A stretch of DNA of 9,850 bases from an uncultured Pseudomonadota bacterium (lineage in GTDB: Bacteria; Myxococcota_A; Polyangia; HGW-17): NCBI GenBank assembly GCA_938004375.1, contig CALKWH010000185.1, positions 1 to 9,850 on the forward strand. Direction: 5' to 3'. The translations under genes were made by a program, and so were the position numbers. The notes beneath the pieces are model-generated. The model ran no database searches. It was not told where the DNA came from and saw only the letters and a list, made by a program, of their open reading frames with translations. Below, piece after piece: positions 1 to 8,819 of the stretch. Each line of letters opens with the position of its first letter. The stretch's first letter is position 1.

Positions 1-2
1 AG

Positions 3-1379
3 CTCTGCGACGAGGGCACCGGCGTCGCGCTCTGCTCGGACACCTGCACCGACGCCTGCCTCGTCGACGCCACCCGCTGCAGTGATTCGGTCCTGCAGAC
101 CTGCGGCACCGGCGCCAACGGCTGCCTCGTGTTCGCCACCACCGAGGACTGCGCCAACACCGGCCGGCTCTGCGAGGCCGGCGGCTGCGTCTGCCCTCCC
201 GAGACCTGCACCCTGGGCGGCACGCGCTGCGAGGGCACCATGGTCCAGACCTGCGCCGACACTGGAGCGGGCTGCGGCGCCTGGACCGACGGCGAGGACT
301 GCGCGGCCTCGTCCCGCCTGTGCGACGAGGGCACGGGGACCGCCCAGTGCGTACTCGATTGCACCAGCACCTGCACCGGGGAGGGCACCACCGCCTGCAA
401 TGGCGACGTCGTCCGGACCTGCACCCTCCAGGTCTCCGGCTGCCTGGCGCCCGACGATACCGAGGACTGCGCCGCCACCTTCCGCACCTGCACCGGCGGC
501 GCCTGCGCCTGCGTGGACCAGTGCACCGACGGCCAACTGCAGTGCAACGTCAACACCGTCCAGACGTGCGTCACCGACGCGTACGGCTGCCGCCGCTGGC
601 AGGACGGCACCGACTGCGCCGCCCAGGACCAGATCTGCTCTGCCGGCGTCTGCGCCTGCAACAACCAGTGTGTCGAGGCTCAGGCCCAGTGTTCGGGCTC
701 CATCCCCCAAACCTGCGTCGTCAACGGCTCGGGCTGCTGGAACTGGAGCGACGGCGCCGCCTGCGTCGCGCCCCTCACTTTCTGCGGCACCGGCGCCTGC
801 CACGGCTACACGCGCACCGACTTCTCGGGAACGTACAGCGACATCACCGGCGGTACCTCGCTCTCCTCTTCCGCCGATGACGATTACTTCACCGTCACCT
901 TGCCCTTCTCCTTCAGTTTCTGGGGTCAGCCTTACGGCACCATCTACGTCAGTTCCAACGGCTGGCTGAGCTTCGATTCCGTTACTTCTTCCTATCTCAC
1001 CAACGCCACCTCCCTGCCCGCCACAGGCGACCCCAACATGGCGATTTACGGTCTTTGGGATGATTTGGTGTTCAACACTTCCACCTACTCCAACGCCAAC
1101 CTTCGCTGGCAAACGCTTGGCAGCGCGCCAAACCGCGTGGTCGTCGTGCAGTGGCGCAGTTTCTACCCTTATAATTATTCCAGCAATCGTGGGTCCTTCC
1201 AGATCCGGCTGTACGAGACCAGCAACGTCATCGAGTTCTTGTACCACAGGTCCAACTTCACCGGTTCGAGTTTCACCTCCACCATCGGCATCGAGGACGA
1301 CTCCCGGGGATTGGCCATGCTGGTGAACGGCTCGGTGACCAGCGCCCCCTCCAGTGATTATCGCTTTACGCCCTACTGA
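3..1379 (+). CDS. Cys-rich repeat surface protein with C-terminal NIDO-like domain (5' partial)
   Basis: The reading frame is open from base 3, the first full codon, to TGA at 1377-1379, so the N-terminus lies left of the window. A GTG at 129 is internal to a repeat and is not a credible start, because the frame upstream already encodes repeat sequence with paired Cys. The visible part holds the tail of one repeat (LCDEGTGVAL), five further Cys-rich repeats (bases 33-800), then a Cys-free beta-rich domain of 192 codons (801-1376) with motifs LPFSFSFWG, YVSSNGWLSF, IYGLWDDL, NRVVVVQWR, GSFQIRLYE and a final YRFTPY. That pattern resembles bacterial nidogen-like extracellular domains; the assignment is from motif memory and not from a search. 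The downstream gene at 1482 is a full-length paralogue beginning with a lipoprotein signal, so this copy is probably also exported, which is inference. Its function is unknown; adhesion or surface structure is a reasonable guess. Confidence 0.85.
   Translation, partial: LCDEGTGVALCSDTCTDACLVDATRCSDSVLQTCGTGANGCLVFATTEDCANTGRLCEAGGCVCPPETCTLGGTRCEGTMVQTCADTGAGCGAWTDGEDCAASSRLCDEGTGTAQCVLDCTSTCTGEGTTACNGDVVRTCTLQVSGCLAPDDTEDCAATFRTCTGGACACVDQCTDGQLQCNVNTVQTCVTDAYGCRRWQDGTDCAAQDQICSAGVCACNNQCVEAQAQCSGSIPQTCVVNGSGCWNWSDGAACVAPLTFCGTGACHGYTRTDFSGTYSDITGGTSLSSSADDDYFTVTLPFSFSFWGQPYGTIYVSSNGWLSFDSVTSSYLTNATSLPATGDPNMAIYGLWDDLVFNTSTYSNANLRWQTLGSAPNRVVVVQWRSFYPYNYSSNRGSFQIRLYETSNVIEFLYHRSNFTGSSFTSTIGIEDDSRGLAMLVNGSVTSAPSSDYRFTPY
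33..800 (+). repeat. Five Cys-rich tandem repeats in the first paralogue
   Basis: In-frame units start at a Cys codon at 33 (53 aa), 192 (52 aa), 348 (54 aa), 510 (49 aa) and 657 (48 aa, capping unit). Their core pattern is Q-T-C, G-C-x-x-W (the Trp absent from the first and third units), D-C and G-x-C. Unit by unit they match repeats R2, R3, R4, an R8-like unit and R13 of the neighbouring gene. The first three carry 9, 7 and 9 Cys; the 49-aa unit and the cap carry 8 each. Confidence 0.85.
801..1376 (+). other. NIDO-like C-terminal domain of the first paralogue
   Basis: This 192-codon domain has no Cys, unlike the repeats before it, and is rich in aromatic and beta-branched residues. Landmarks are HGYTRTDF at the start, PFSFSFWG, SSNGWLSF, WDDL, VVVQWR, FQIRLYE and the terminal RFTPY. 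Its base composition falls to about 50% GC in 1021-1080 and 1141-1200, against about 75% in 481-540 of the repeat part. It is clearly homologous to 3720-4292. Confidence 0.65.
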
Positions 1380-1399
1380 GGCGCCCTTTCATACACAAA

Positions 1400-1427
1400 T
1401 GGACAAACGGGGGATTTTCGCTACACT
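1400..1427 (+). promoter_or_regulatory. Sigma-70-like promoter candidate for the second Cys-rich gene
   Basis: TGGACA at 1400-1405 differs by one base from the TTGACA -35 consensus. After a 16-base spacer comes TACACT at 1422-1427, which matches TATAAT at four of six places. It lies in the only AT-richer stretch between the two paralogues and would leave a leader of roughly 45-50 bases before the ATG at 1482. The ribosome binding site there is weak (AGG at 1473-1475). Sigma-factor preferences of the host are unknown, so this is a candidate only. Confidence 0.4.
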
Positions 1428-1481
1428 ATCGGTACCTGGCAACAGGCGTATTTCAATTCCGCGCCAGAAAGCAGGCCCGCC

Positions 1482-1544
1482 ATGCAACTCACGGTCACCC
1501 GCATCCTGATCCTGGGCAGCCTCCTGTTGTCCCTGTTCTCCTGC
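1482..1544 (+). other. Lipoprotein signal peptide and lipidated Cys21
   Basis: Residues 1-20 have a short N-region with Arg7, a Leu/Ile-rich core and the lipobox residues Leu18-Phe19-Ser20 before Cys21 (codon 1542-1544). Phe at -2 is less usual than Ala or Ser, but the overall form fits signal peptidase II processing. Residue +2 is Ala, with no obvious inner-membrane retention signal by the E. coli rule. Confidence 0.75.
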
Positions 1545-4295
1545 GCCAAGGGGCGCGGCAAGGCCCCCTGCGGAGACGGCGCCTGCGAGACCGGAGAGTC
1601 CTGGGAGTCCTGCCCTGACGACTGCCCCCCGCCCTGCGGGGACGGCATCGCCCAGGTCCCCGAGGAGTGTGACGGCACCGATCTGGGGGGCGCCACCTGC
1701 GCGGACCTGGGGCTCGGGGACGGCACCCTCGCCTGCGCCACGACGGCCTGCGCCTTCGACGTGTCGGGCTGCGGCTCCTGCGTCGACGATTGCGCCCAGG
1801 GCGATCCTCCCTCGTGCGAGGGCGACACCCTGGTCGAGTGCCGCCAGAACGCGTACACCTGCTGGCGCTGGACCCGCACCGACTGCGCCGATTCGATGCA
1901 GGTCTGCGACGACGGCGCCGGGGTCGCCGCCTGCGCCGACACCTGCACCGACGCCTGCGCCTCCGGCGACGCGCGCTGCGACCTGACCGTCCGCCAGACC
2001 TGCGGGACGGGCGAGAACGGCTGCCTGCGGTGGACCGACGCCGAGGACTGCGAGGCCGTCGGGCGGCTCTGCGAGGCCGGCGTGTGCGAGTGCCCGCCCG
2101 AGGCCTGCCCCGTGGAAACCCACGCCTGCGAGAGCGGCGTGCTCGCCCACTGCGTGGCCCTCGAGAACGGCTGCGGGACCTGGGAGACCGGCGACGACTG
2201 CGGCGCCATCGGCTGGCTGTGCGACGCGCCCACCGGCACCTGCGTGCCCGACTGCGCCTCCGGCTGCGGCCCCGAGAACACGGTGGGCTGCGACGGGTCG
2301 GTCACCCGGACCTGCCGCATGCAGACCACCGGCTGCCTGCAGTGGGAGACCGGTGAGGACTGCGCCCCCTCGGGCCGCGCCTGCACCGACGGCGCCTGCA
2401 CCTGCGACCATGAGTGCGAGGAGCTCCAGGGCCTCTGCGTGGACTCGGTGGCCCAGGAGTGTGTCGCCGACGAATACGGCTGCCGCTACTGGGAGCCGGG
2501 CGAGGACTGCGCACTCTCGGGACGCTCCTGCACCGACGGCGTGTGCACCTGCAACGACCAGTGCACCGCCGGCACCGGCCAGTGCCTCGGCACCGTGGCC
2601 GAGGGCTGCAACACCGACGCCTGGGGCTGCACCTACTGGGTGACGGGCCAGGACTGCGCCCCCTCGGGCCGCGTATGCGTGAGCGGCGCCTGCACCTGCG
2701 TGCACGAGTGCGCGGCCGGGACCTCGCAGTGCGACGGCACCACCACGCAGAACTGCGTCGAGGACGCCTTCGGCTGCCGCAAGTGGGTCAACGGCACCGA
2801 CTGCGCCCCCTCGGGCCGCACGTGCATCTCGGGCACCTGCACCTGCATCCACCAGTGCACGGCCGGCGCCACCCAGTGCGACGGCAACACCGTCCAGACC
2901 TGCGCCACCAACGCCTACGGCTGCCGCTACTGGGTCAGCGGGACCAACTGCGCCGCCACCAACCGTGTCTGCGCCGACGGCGCCTGCGCCTGCAACCACC
3001 AGTGCGAGACCGGGACCACCCAGTGCTCGGGCACCTGGACCCAGACCTGCTCGAACGACATGTACGGGTGCCGGATCTGGGTCACCAACGAGGACTGCTC
3101 GCCCTCTGGCCGCCTGTGCGTGGGCGGCGTGTGCACCTGCAACAACACCTGCTCCTCGGGTCAGAAGCAGTGCTCGGGGACCCTCACGCAGAGCTGCACC
3201 AGCAACGCCTTCGGCTGCTGGTACTGGGTGAGCGGCGAGGACTGCTCCTCCACGGGCCGGCTCTGCAGCGGCGGGACCTGTGTCTGCAACGACCAGTGCT
3301 CGGCCGGCTCCTCCCAGTGCTCGGGCACCCTGACCCAGAACTGCGCCTCCAATAGTTATGGCTGCTACTCCTGGGTGACCGGCGTGGACTGCGCGTCCCA
3401 GGGCAAGGTCTGCCTGGGCGGGTCCTGTGCGTGCAACGACTTGTGCACCCCGGGGGCCACCCAGTGCTCCGGCAACGTCGTGCAGACCTGCACCGCCAAC
3501 GCCTACGGCTGCTACGGCTGGACCAACGGCACCAACTGCGCGGACACCGGCCGCACCTGCTCGGGCGGCACCTGCGTCTGCACCAGCCAGTGTACGAGCG
3601 GTCAGGCCCAGTGCAGCGGCAGCACCTCCCAGGTCTGCACACAGAGCGGCGACGGCTGCTGGTACTGGGTGGACGACGTGTGCTCGGCCCCGCTGGAGTA
3701 CTGCGGCAGCGGGTACTGCCACGGCTACACGCGCACCGACTTCACGGGCTCGTACACGGAGATCACGGGGGGCACATACCTGACCGACTATGATGACGAG
3801 TACACGTTCTCCATCACGCTTCCGTTCAGTTTCTCCTATTGGGGCACCGCCTACACGACCGCCTATGTCTCTACGAACGGATGGTTGAGCCTCGGCACCA
3901 ACCCTGGAACGGCCAATTACACCAACTCCTCCACCCTCCCGGCGTCCAATGCTCCCATTCAAGCGATCTACGGGTACTGGGACGATCTCAGGCTCTACTC
4001 CTGGTACAACTCCGAGATGCGGTGGCAGACCCTGGGCTCCTCTCCGAACCGCGTCGTGGTCGTGCAGTGGCGTGACTTCGAGCACTACAATTACTCGAGC
4101 TCGCGTGGGTCGTTCCAGATCCGATTGTACGAGACAACCAACGTGATCGAGTTCATATATCATCGGTCGAACTGGCTCACCACCTCCTTCACTGCCACCA
4201 TCGGCCTTGAGGACGAAGCCCGCGGCCTGGCCATCCTCGTGAATGGCAACGCCACAGGCGCCCCCGCCACGGACTATCGGTTCACCCCGTACTAG
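1482..4295 (+). CDS. Cys-rich repeat lipoprotein with C-terminal NIDO-like domain
   Basis: This 937-aa protein begins with a lipoprotein signal: basic R7, a hydrophobic stretch 8-19 and lipobox LFSC with Cys21 as the predicted lipidated residue, so it should be anchored in a membrane and exposed outside the cytoplasm. Residues 30-48 form a CGDGxCxxxE...CPDDC module, and 52-97 a CGDG...EECDG...GATC...GC module of the kind common in myxobacterial secreted proteins. Residues 100-746 are 13 Cys-rich repeats. Residues 747-937 are a Cys-free beta-rich NIDO-like domain (PFSFSYWG, STNGWLSL, YWDDL, VVVQWRDF, FQIRLYE, final YRFTPY). ATG 1482 is preferred because it directly precedes the signal peptide. 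It is a tandem paralogue of the gene ending at 1379 and has a promoter-like site in the gap. Export and a disulfide-rich stalk carrying a terminal beta domain are inference; no enzymatic motif is seen. Ligand and function are unknown. Confidence 0.9.
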   Translation: MQLTVTRILILGSLLLSLFSCAKGRGKAPCGDGACETGESWESCPDDCPPPCGDGIAQVPEECDGTDLGGATCADLGLGDGTLACATTACAFDVSGCGSCVDDCAQGDPPSCEGDTLVECRQNAYTCWRWTRTDCADSMQVCDDGAGVAACADTCTDACASGDARCDLTVRQTCGTGENGCLRWTDAEDCEAVGRLCEAGVCECPPEACPVETHACESGVLAHCVALENGCGTWETGDDCGAIGWLCDAPTGTCVPDCASGCGPENTVGCDGSVTRTCRMQTTGCLQWETGEDCAPSGRACTDGACTCDHECEELQGLCVDSVAQECVADEYGCRYWEPGEDCALSGRSCTDGVCTCNDQCTAGTGQCLGTVAEGCNTDAWGCTYWVTGQDCAPSGRVCVSGACTCVHECAAGTSQCDGTTTQNCVEDAFGCRKWVNGTDCAPSGRTCISGTCTCIHQCTAGATQCDGNTVQTCATNAYGCRYWVSGTNCAATNRVCADGACACNHQCETGTTQCSGTWTQTCSNDMYGCRIWVTNEDCSPSGRLCVGGVCTCNNTCSSGQKQCSGTLTQSCTSNAFGCWYWVSGEDCSSTGRLCSGGTCVCNDQCSAGSSQCSGTLTQNCASNSYGCYSWVTGVDCASQGKVCLGGSCACNDLCTPGATQCSGNVVQTCTANAYGCYGWTNGTNCADTGRTCSGGTCVCTSQCTSGQAQCSGSTSQVCTQSGDGCWYWVDDVCSAPLEYCGSGYCHGYTRTDFTGSYTEITGGTYLTDYDDEYTFSITLPFSFSYWGTAYTTAYVSTNGWLSLGTNPGTANYTNSSTLPASNAPIQAIYGYWDDLRLYSWYNSEMRWQTLGSSPNRVVVVQWRDFEHYNYSSSRGSFQIRLYETTNVIEFIYHRSNWLTTSFTATIGLEDEARGLAILVNGNATGAPATDYRFTPY
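1779..3719 (+). repeat. Array of 13 Cys-rich tandem repeats
   Basis: Units begin at Cys codons 1779, 1932, 2091, 2241, 2403, 2550, 2697, 2844, 2991, 3138, 3285, 3432 and 3579. R1-R4 vary in length (51, 53, 50, 54 aa). R5-R12 are each exactly 49 aa (147 bases) with Cys at unit positions 1, 5, 12, 20, 27, 36, 43 and 48 and an invariant Trp at 30. R13 (47 aa) is a capping variant that leads into the C-terminal domain. Frequent features are QCSGT near position 11, GC-x-x-W, and G-R-x-C before the G-x-C end. Four disulfides per unit is the natural inference. I do not recognise a named family for this spacing. Confidence 0.9.
3720..4292 (+). other. NIDO-like C-terminal domain of the second paralogue
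   Basis: These 191 codons encode the homologue of 801-1376, well over half identical by eye. The shared start HGYTRTDF and end YRFTPY define the domain limits. GC falls to about 47% in 3781-3840, against about 68% in 3241-3300 of the array. The fold call rests on the order of FSFxxWG, NGWLS, WDDL, VVVQWR, FQIRLYE and the later TIGLED. Confidence 0.65.
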
Positions 4296-4305
4296 GAAAT
4301 CCCCC

Positions 4306-4331
4306 GGAAACCGCCGGTTTCTCTTGATTTT
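4306..4331 (+). terminator. Rho-independent terminator candidate after the Cys-rich lipoprotein
   Basis: GAAACC (4307-4312) and GGTTTC (4316-4321) form a 6-bp stem with a 3-base GCC loop; G4306-T4322 could add a wobble pair. A T-rich tail follows at 4324-4331, broken by GA. It starts 11 bases after the TAG at 4293-4295. The stem is short with two G-C pairs, so efficiency may be moderate. Confidence 0.5.
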
Positions 4332-4347
4332 TCATTGATTTTATGCC

Positions 4348-6764
<2,417 letters not shown>

Positions 6765-6768
<4 letters not shown>

Positions 6769-8003
6769 ACGAACTTCCCTTCTCTTCCTCCCAGATGGAT
6801 CCTGACGCCCTCTTCGTGGTGCGCCAACTGCAGCGTCACCGGCACACCGCCTACATCGTGGGCGGCTCCATCCGTGACCTGCTCGTCGGACGCACGCCCA
6901 AGGACTACGACGTCTCCACCTCGGCCACGCCCCGGGAGATCCGCCGGCTGTTCCACTACGCCCGCGTGATCGGCCGGCGGTTCAAGCTGGTGCACGTAGT
7001 TTTCAAGAACAACAAGGTCATCGAGACCTCCACCTTCCGCAAGGCCCCCGAGCACGACGAGGCCGACGAGACCGAGGACCTGCTGATCCGGGACGACAAC
7101 CTCTACGGCACCCCCGAGGAGGACGCCTTCCGCCGTGACTTCACCATCAACGGGCTCTTCTACGACCCGCGCACGGAGCGCATCATCGACTTCGTCGACG
7201 GGCTCCCGGACGTCGACGCGCGGCTGATCCGCTGCATTGGCGATCCCGACATCCGCTTCCAGGAGGATCCGGTCCGCATCCTGCGCGCCCTGCGCTTTGC
7301 GGCCAAGCTCGACTTCACGATCGAGGAGCGCACCCGCCACTTCATGGAGGTGCACCGCGAGCGCCTCAAGCTCGCCGCCCCCCGCCGCGTGCGGGACGAG
7401 ACCTGGAAGCTGCTGCTGTGCGGCCACGCCAGCGCCTGCGTCACCCTCGCGCAGGCCACCGGCGTGCTGCAGATCCTGGCCCCCGAGCTGGTCCCCGCCT
7501 TCGAAGACGAGCGCCTCGGCGGGCGCATCCACGCGATGCTGCGCGCCTTCGACGAGGACCCCCCCGAGGAGCCCCGGCTCTCGACGGTGCTGATGGCGCC
7601 GATCCTGTTCCACGGCCAGCTCGAACCCCTGTGGGACGTCCTGGACCAGCCCTGGAAGGTCCGCAACGACCTGCTCGACGGCCTCTCCCACGAGGTGCTC
7701 GAGCCGACGCTCCTGCGCTTCGGGTTCTCGAAGTTCGAGCGCGCGGTGGTGCGGGATCTTCTGCAGATCGTCATCCGCCTGGGCCATCCCGAGCACCCCG
7801 TGGGCGTGCCCGAGCGCGTGCGGGAACGTCCGTTGTTCGCTCCCGCCCACCGGCTGTGGGAGTGGACGTGGGCCGCCCGCGGGCTCCCCGCCGAGCTCCT
7901 CGGGCAGGCCGGCGTGGTCATCCACCAGACGCGCAGCGCCCCGGCGGGCAAACGCCGCCGCCGGCGCCACCCGCGCCGCAGACCGGAGGTCTCACAGACA
8001 TGA
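6765..8003 (+). CDS. pcnB: Poly(A) polymerase I / tRNA nucleotidyltransferase superfamily protein
   Basis: This 412-aa class II nucleotidyltransferase probably adds A tails to RNA 3' ends, which in bacteria feeds RNA to degradation. The active-site signature is GGSIRDLL (33-40) followed by [11 protein letters not shown], giving metal ligands Asp47 and Asp49. ETSTFR matches the third carboxylate strand of PcnB, and [12 protein letters not shown] and [16 protein letters not shown] are the family's nucleotide-recognition and neck motifs. [10 protein letters not shown] and the C-terminal basic tail ([13 protein letters not shown]) match E. coli PcnB rather than CCA-adding enzymes, so poly(A) polymerase is preferred; the biochemical specificity cannot be settled by reading. 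ATG 6765 overlaps the lon stop (ATGA). No clear ribosome binding site precedes it, so translation is probably coupled to lon. An in-frame extension upstream to 6480 exists but would lie inside lon and adds no family motif. Confidence 0.92.
7985..7990 (+). promoter_or_regulatory. Strong ribosome binding site for the methyltransferase
   Basis: GGAGGT lies nine bases before ATG 8000, inside the last codons of pcnB. It fixes the methyltransferase start and rules against longer in-frame extensions further upstream in the pcnB coding region. It is the best Shine-Dalgarno in the operon. Confidence 0.75.
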
Positions 8004-8812
8004 CCATCCACTTCTCCGAGGCCGTCCCCTTCGATCTCTCCGAGTCCGGCGGCGAATACTACCAGGACGCCTGGATCTACGACCACGACTTCCGCTGGTA
8101 CAAGCAGGACGCCGCCTTCTACCGCAACCTGGTGCACGGCCTCGGCGGCCCCGTGCTCGAGATCGGCTGCGGCACCGGCCGCCTGCTGGTCCCCTGGCTC
8201 AAGGACGGCCACACGGTCACCGGCGTGGATCTCTCGGCGGACATGCTCGAGCGCGCCCGCCAGAAGATCGCCCGCCTCGGGAAGGAGCCCGCCGCCCGCG
8301 CGACGCTGGTCCACCGGGACATGCGCGCGCTGCGCCTCGGAGCCCGCTTCAACGTCGCCGTGTGCGCCTTCAACACGATGATGCACCTGTACACCCACGA
8401 CGACCTGGCGCGCTTTCTGGGCGGCGTGCGCCGCGCGCTCGTGCCCGACGGCACTTTCCTGTTCGACGTGCTCCACCCCGACTTCCGCTGGCTGTTGCGC
8501 GACCCCGCGAAGCGCTGGAGCCGCATCCGGTTCAAGCATCCGCACTACGGCACCTGGTACCACTACACCACCAACCACTACTACGACGCCCAGGACCAGA
8601 TCGCCTACATCTACGTCTACCACGAGCCCGTGGACCCCAAGGACGGGCCGTCCTACGTGCTGCGCTTCGGCCACCGCATCTTCTTCCCCCAGGAGCTCGT
8701 CTACCAGCTCGAGGCCCACGGCTTCGAGGTCGAGAACCTCTTCGGCGGCTTCGACGGCTCGGAGCTGGACATTTACTCCACGTCGATGGTCTTCATCTGC
8801 AGGCGACGCTGA
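8000..8812 (+). CDS. Class I SAM-dependent methyltransferase, substrate unknown
   Basis: This 270-aa soluble protein has the Rossmann-type methyltransferase motifs in order. Motif I is VLEIGCGTG (52-60) for SAM binding. Motif II is VTGVDLSADML, whose Asp77 should bind the ribose hydroxyls. HRDMRALRL follows as the adenine-loop region, then FNVAVCAFNTMMHL as strand 4, and LVPDGTFLFDVLHP as strand 5. The N-terminal segment with EYYQDAWIYDHD and the Tyr/His-rich insertion TWYHYTTNHYYDAQD are probably substrate-facing. The general family is Methyltransf_11/25-like; nothing here identifies the substrate. It overlaps pcnB by ATGA and has a strong ribosome binding site at 7985-7990, so it is the third gene of the lon-pcnB operon. 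An RNA, protein or small-molecule target are all possible; an RNA link through pcnB is only a guess from context. Confidence 0.85.
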   Translation: MTIHFSEAVPFDLSESGGEYYQDAWIYDHDFRWYKQDAAFYRNLVHGLGGPVLEIGCGTGRLLVPWLKDGHTVTGVDLSADMLERARQKIARLGKEPAARATLVHRDMRALRLGARFNVAVCAFNTMMHLYTHDDLARFLGGVRRALVPDGTFLFDVLHPDFRWLLRDPAKRWSRIRFKHPHYGTWYHYTTNHYYDAQDQIAYIYVYHEPVDPKDGPSYVLRFGHRIFFPQELVYQLEAHGFEVENLFGGFDGSELDIYSTSMVFICRRR

Positions 8813-8819
8813 CCGGGGC

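Noticed and set aside
1779..3719. Could the 147-base periodic array be a CRISPR or other non-coding repeat?
   Set aside because: The period is in frame, variation is mostly synonymous or conservative, and Cys and Trp codons are kept; there are no spacer-like unique segments.
1389..4163. Antisense open frame of 924 codons opposite the Cys-rich lipoprotein gene
   Set aside because: It is Ala/Gly/Val-rich with no domain, mirrors the sense-strand repeats (TGC reads as GCA in reverse), and stays open because TTA, CTA and TCA codons are rare in the GC-rich sense frame. The sense frame has a lipobox, regular repeats and a recognisable C-terminal domain.
4316..4344. Promoter for lon in the T-rich stretch (TTGATT and TTTTAT elements)
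   Set aside because: The elements are at the wrong spacing for a sigma-70 site (about 10 bases) and overlap the terminator tail; no better pair was found.
7418..7999. Upstream in-frame extension of the methyltransferase
   Set aside because: It is out of frame with pcnB and Arg/Pro-rich; the GGAGGT at 7985-7990 and ATG 8000 clearly define the start.
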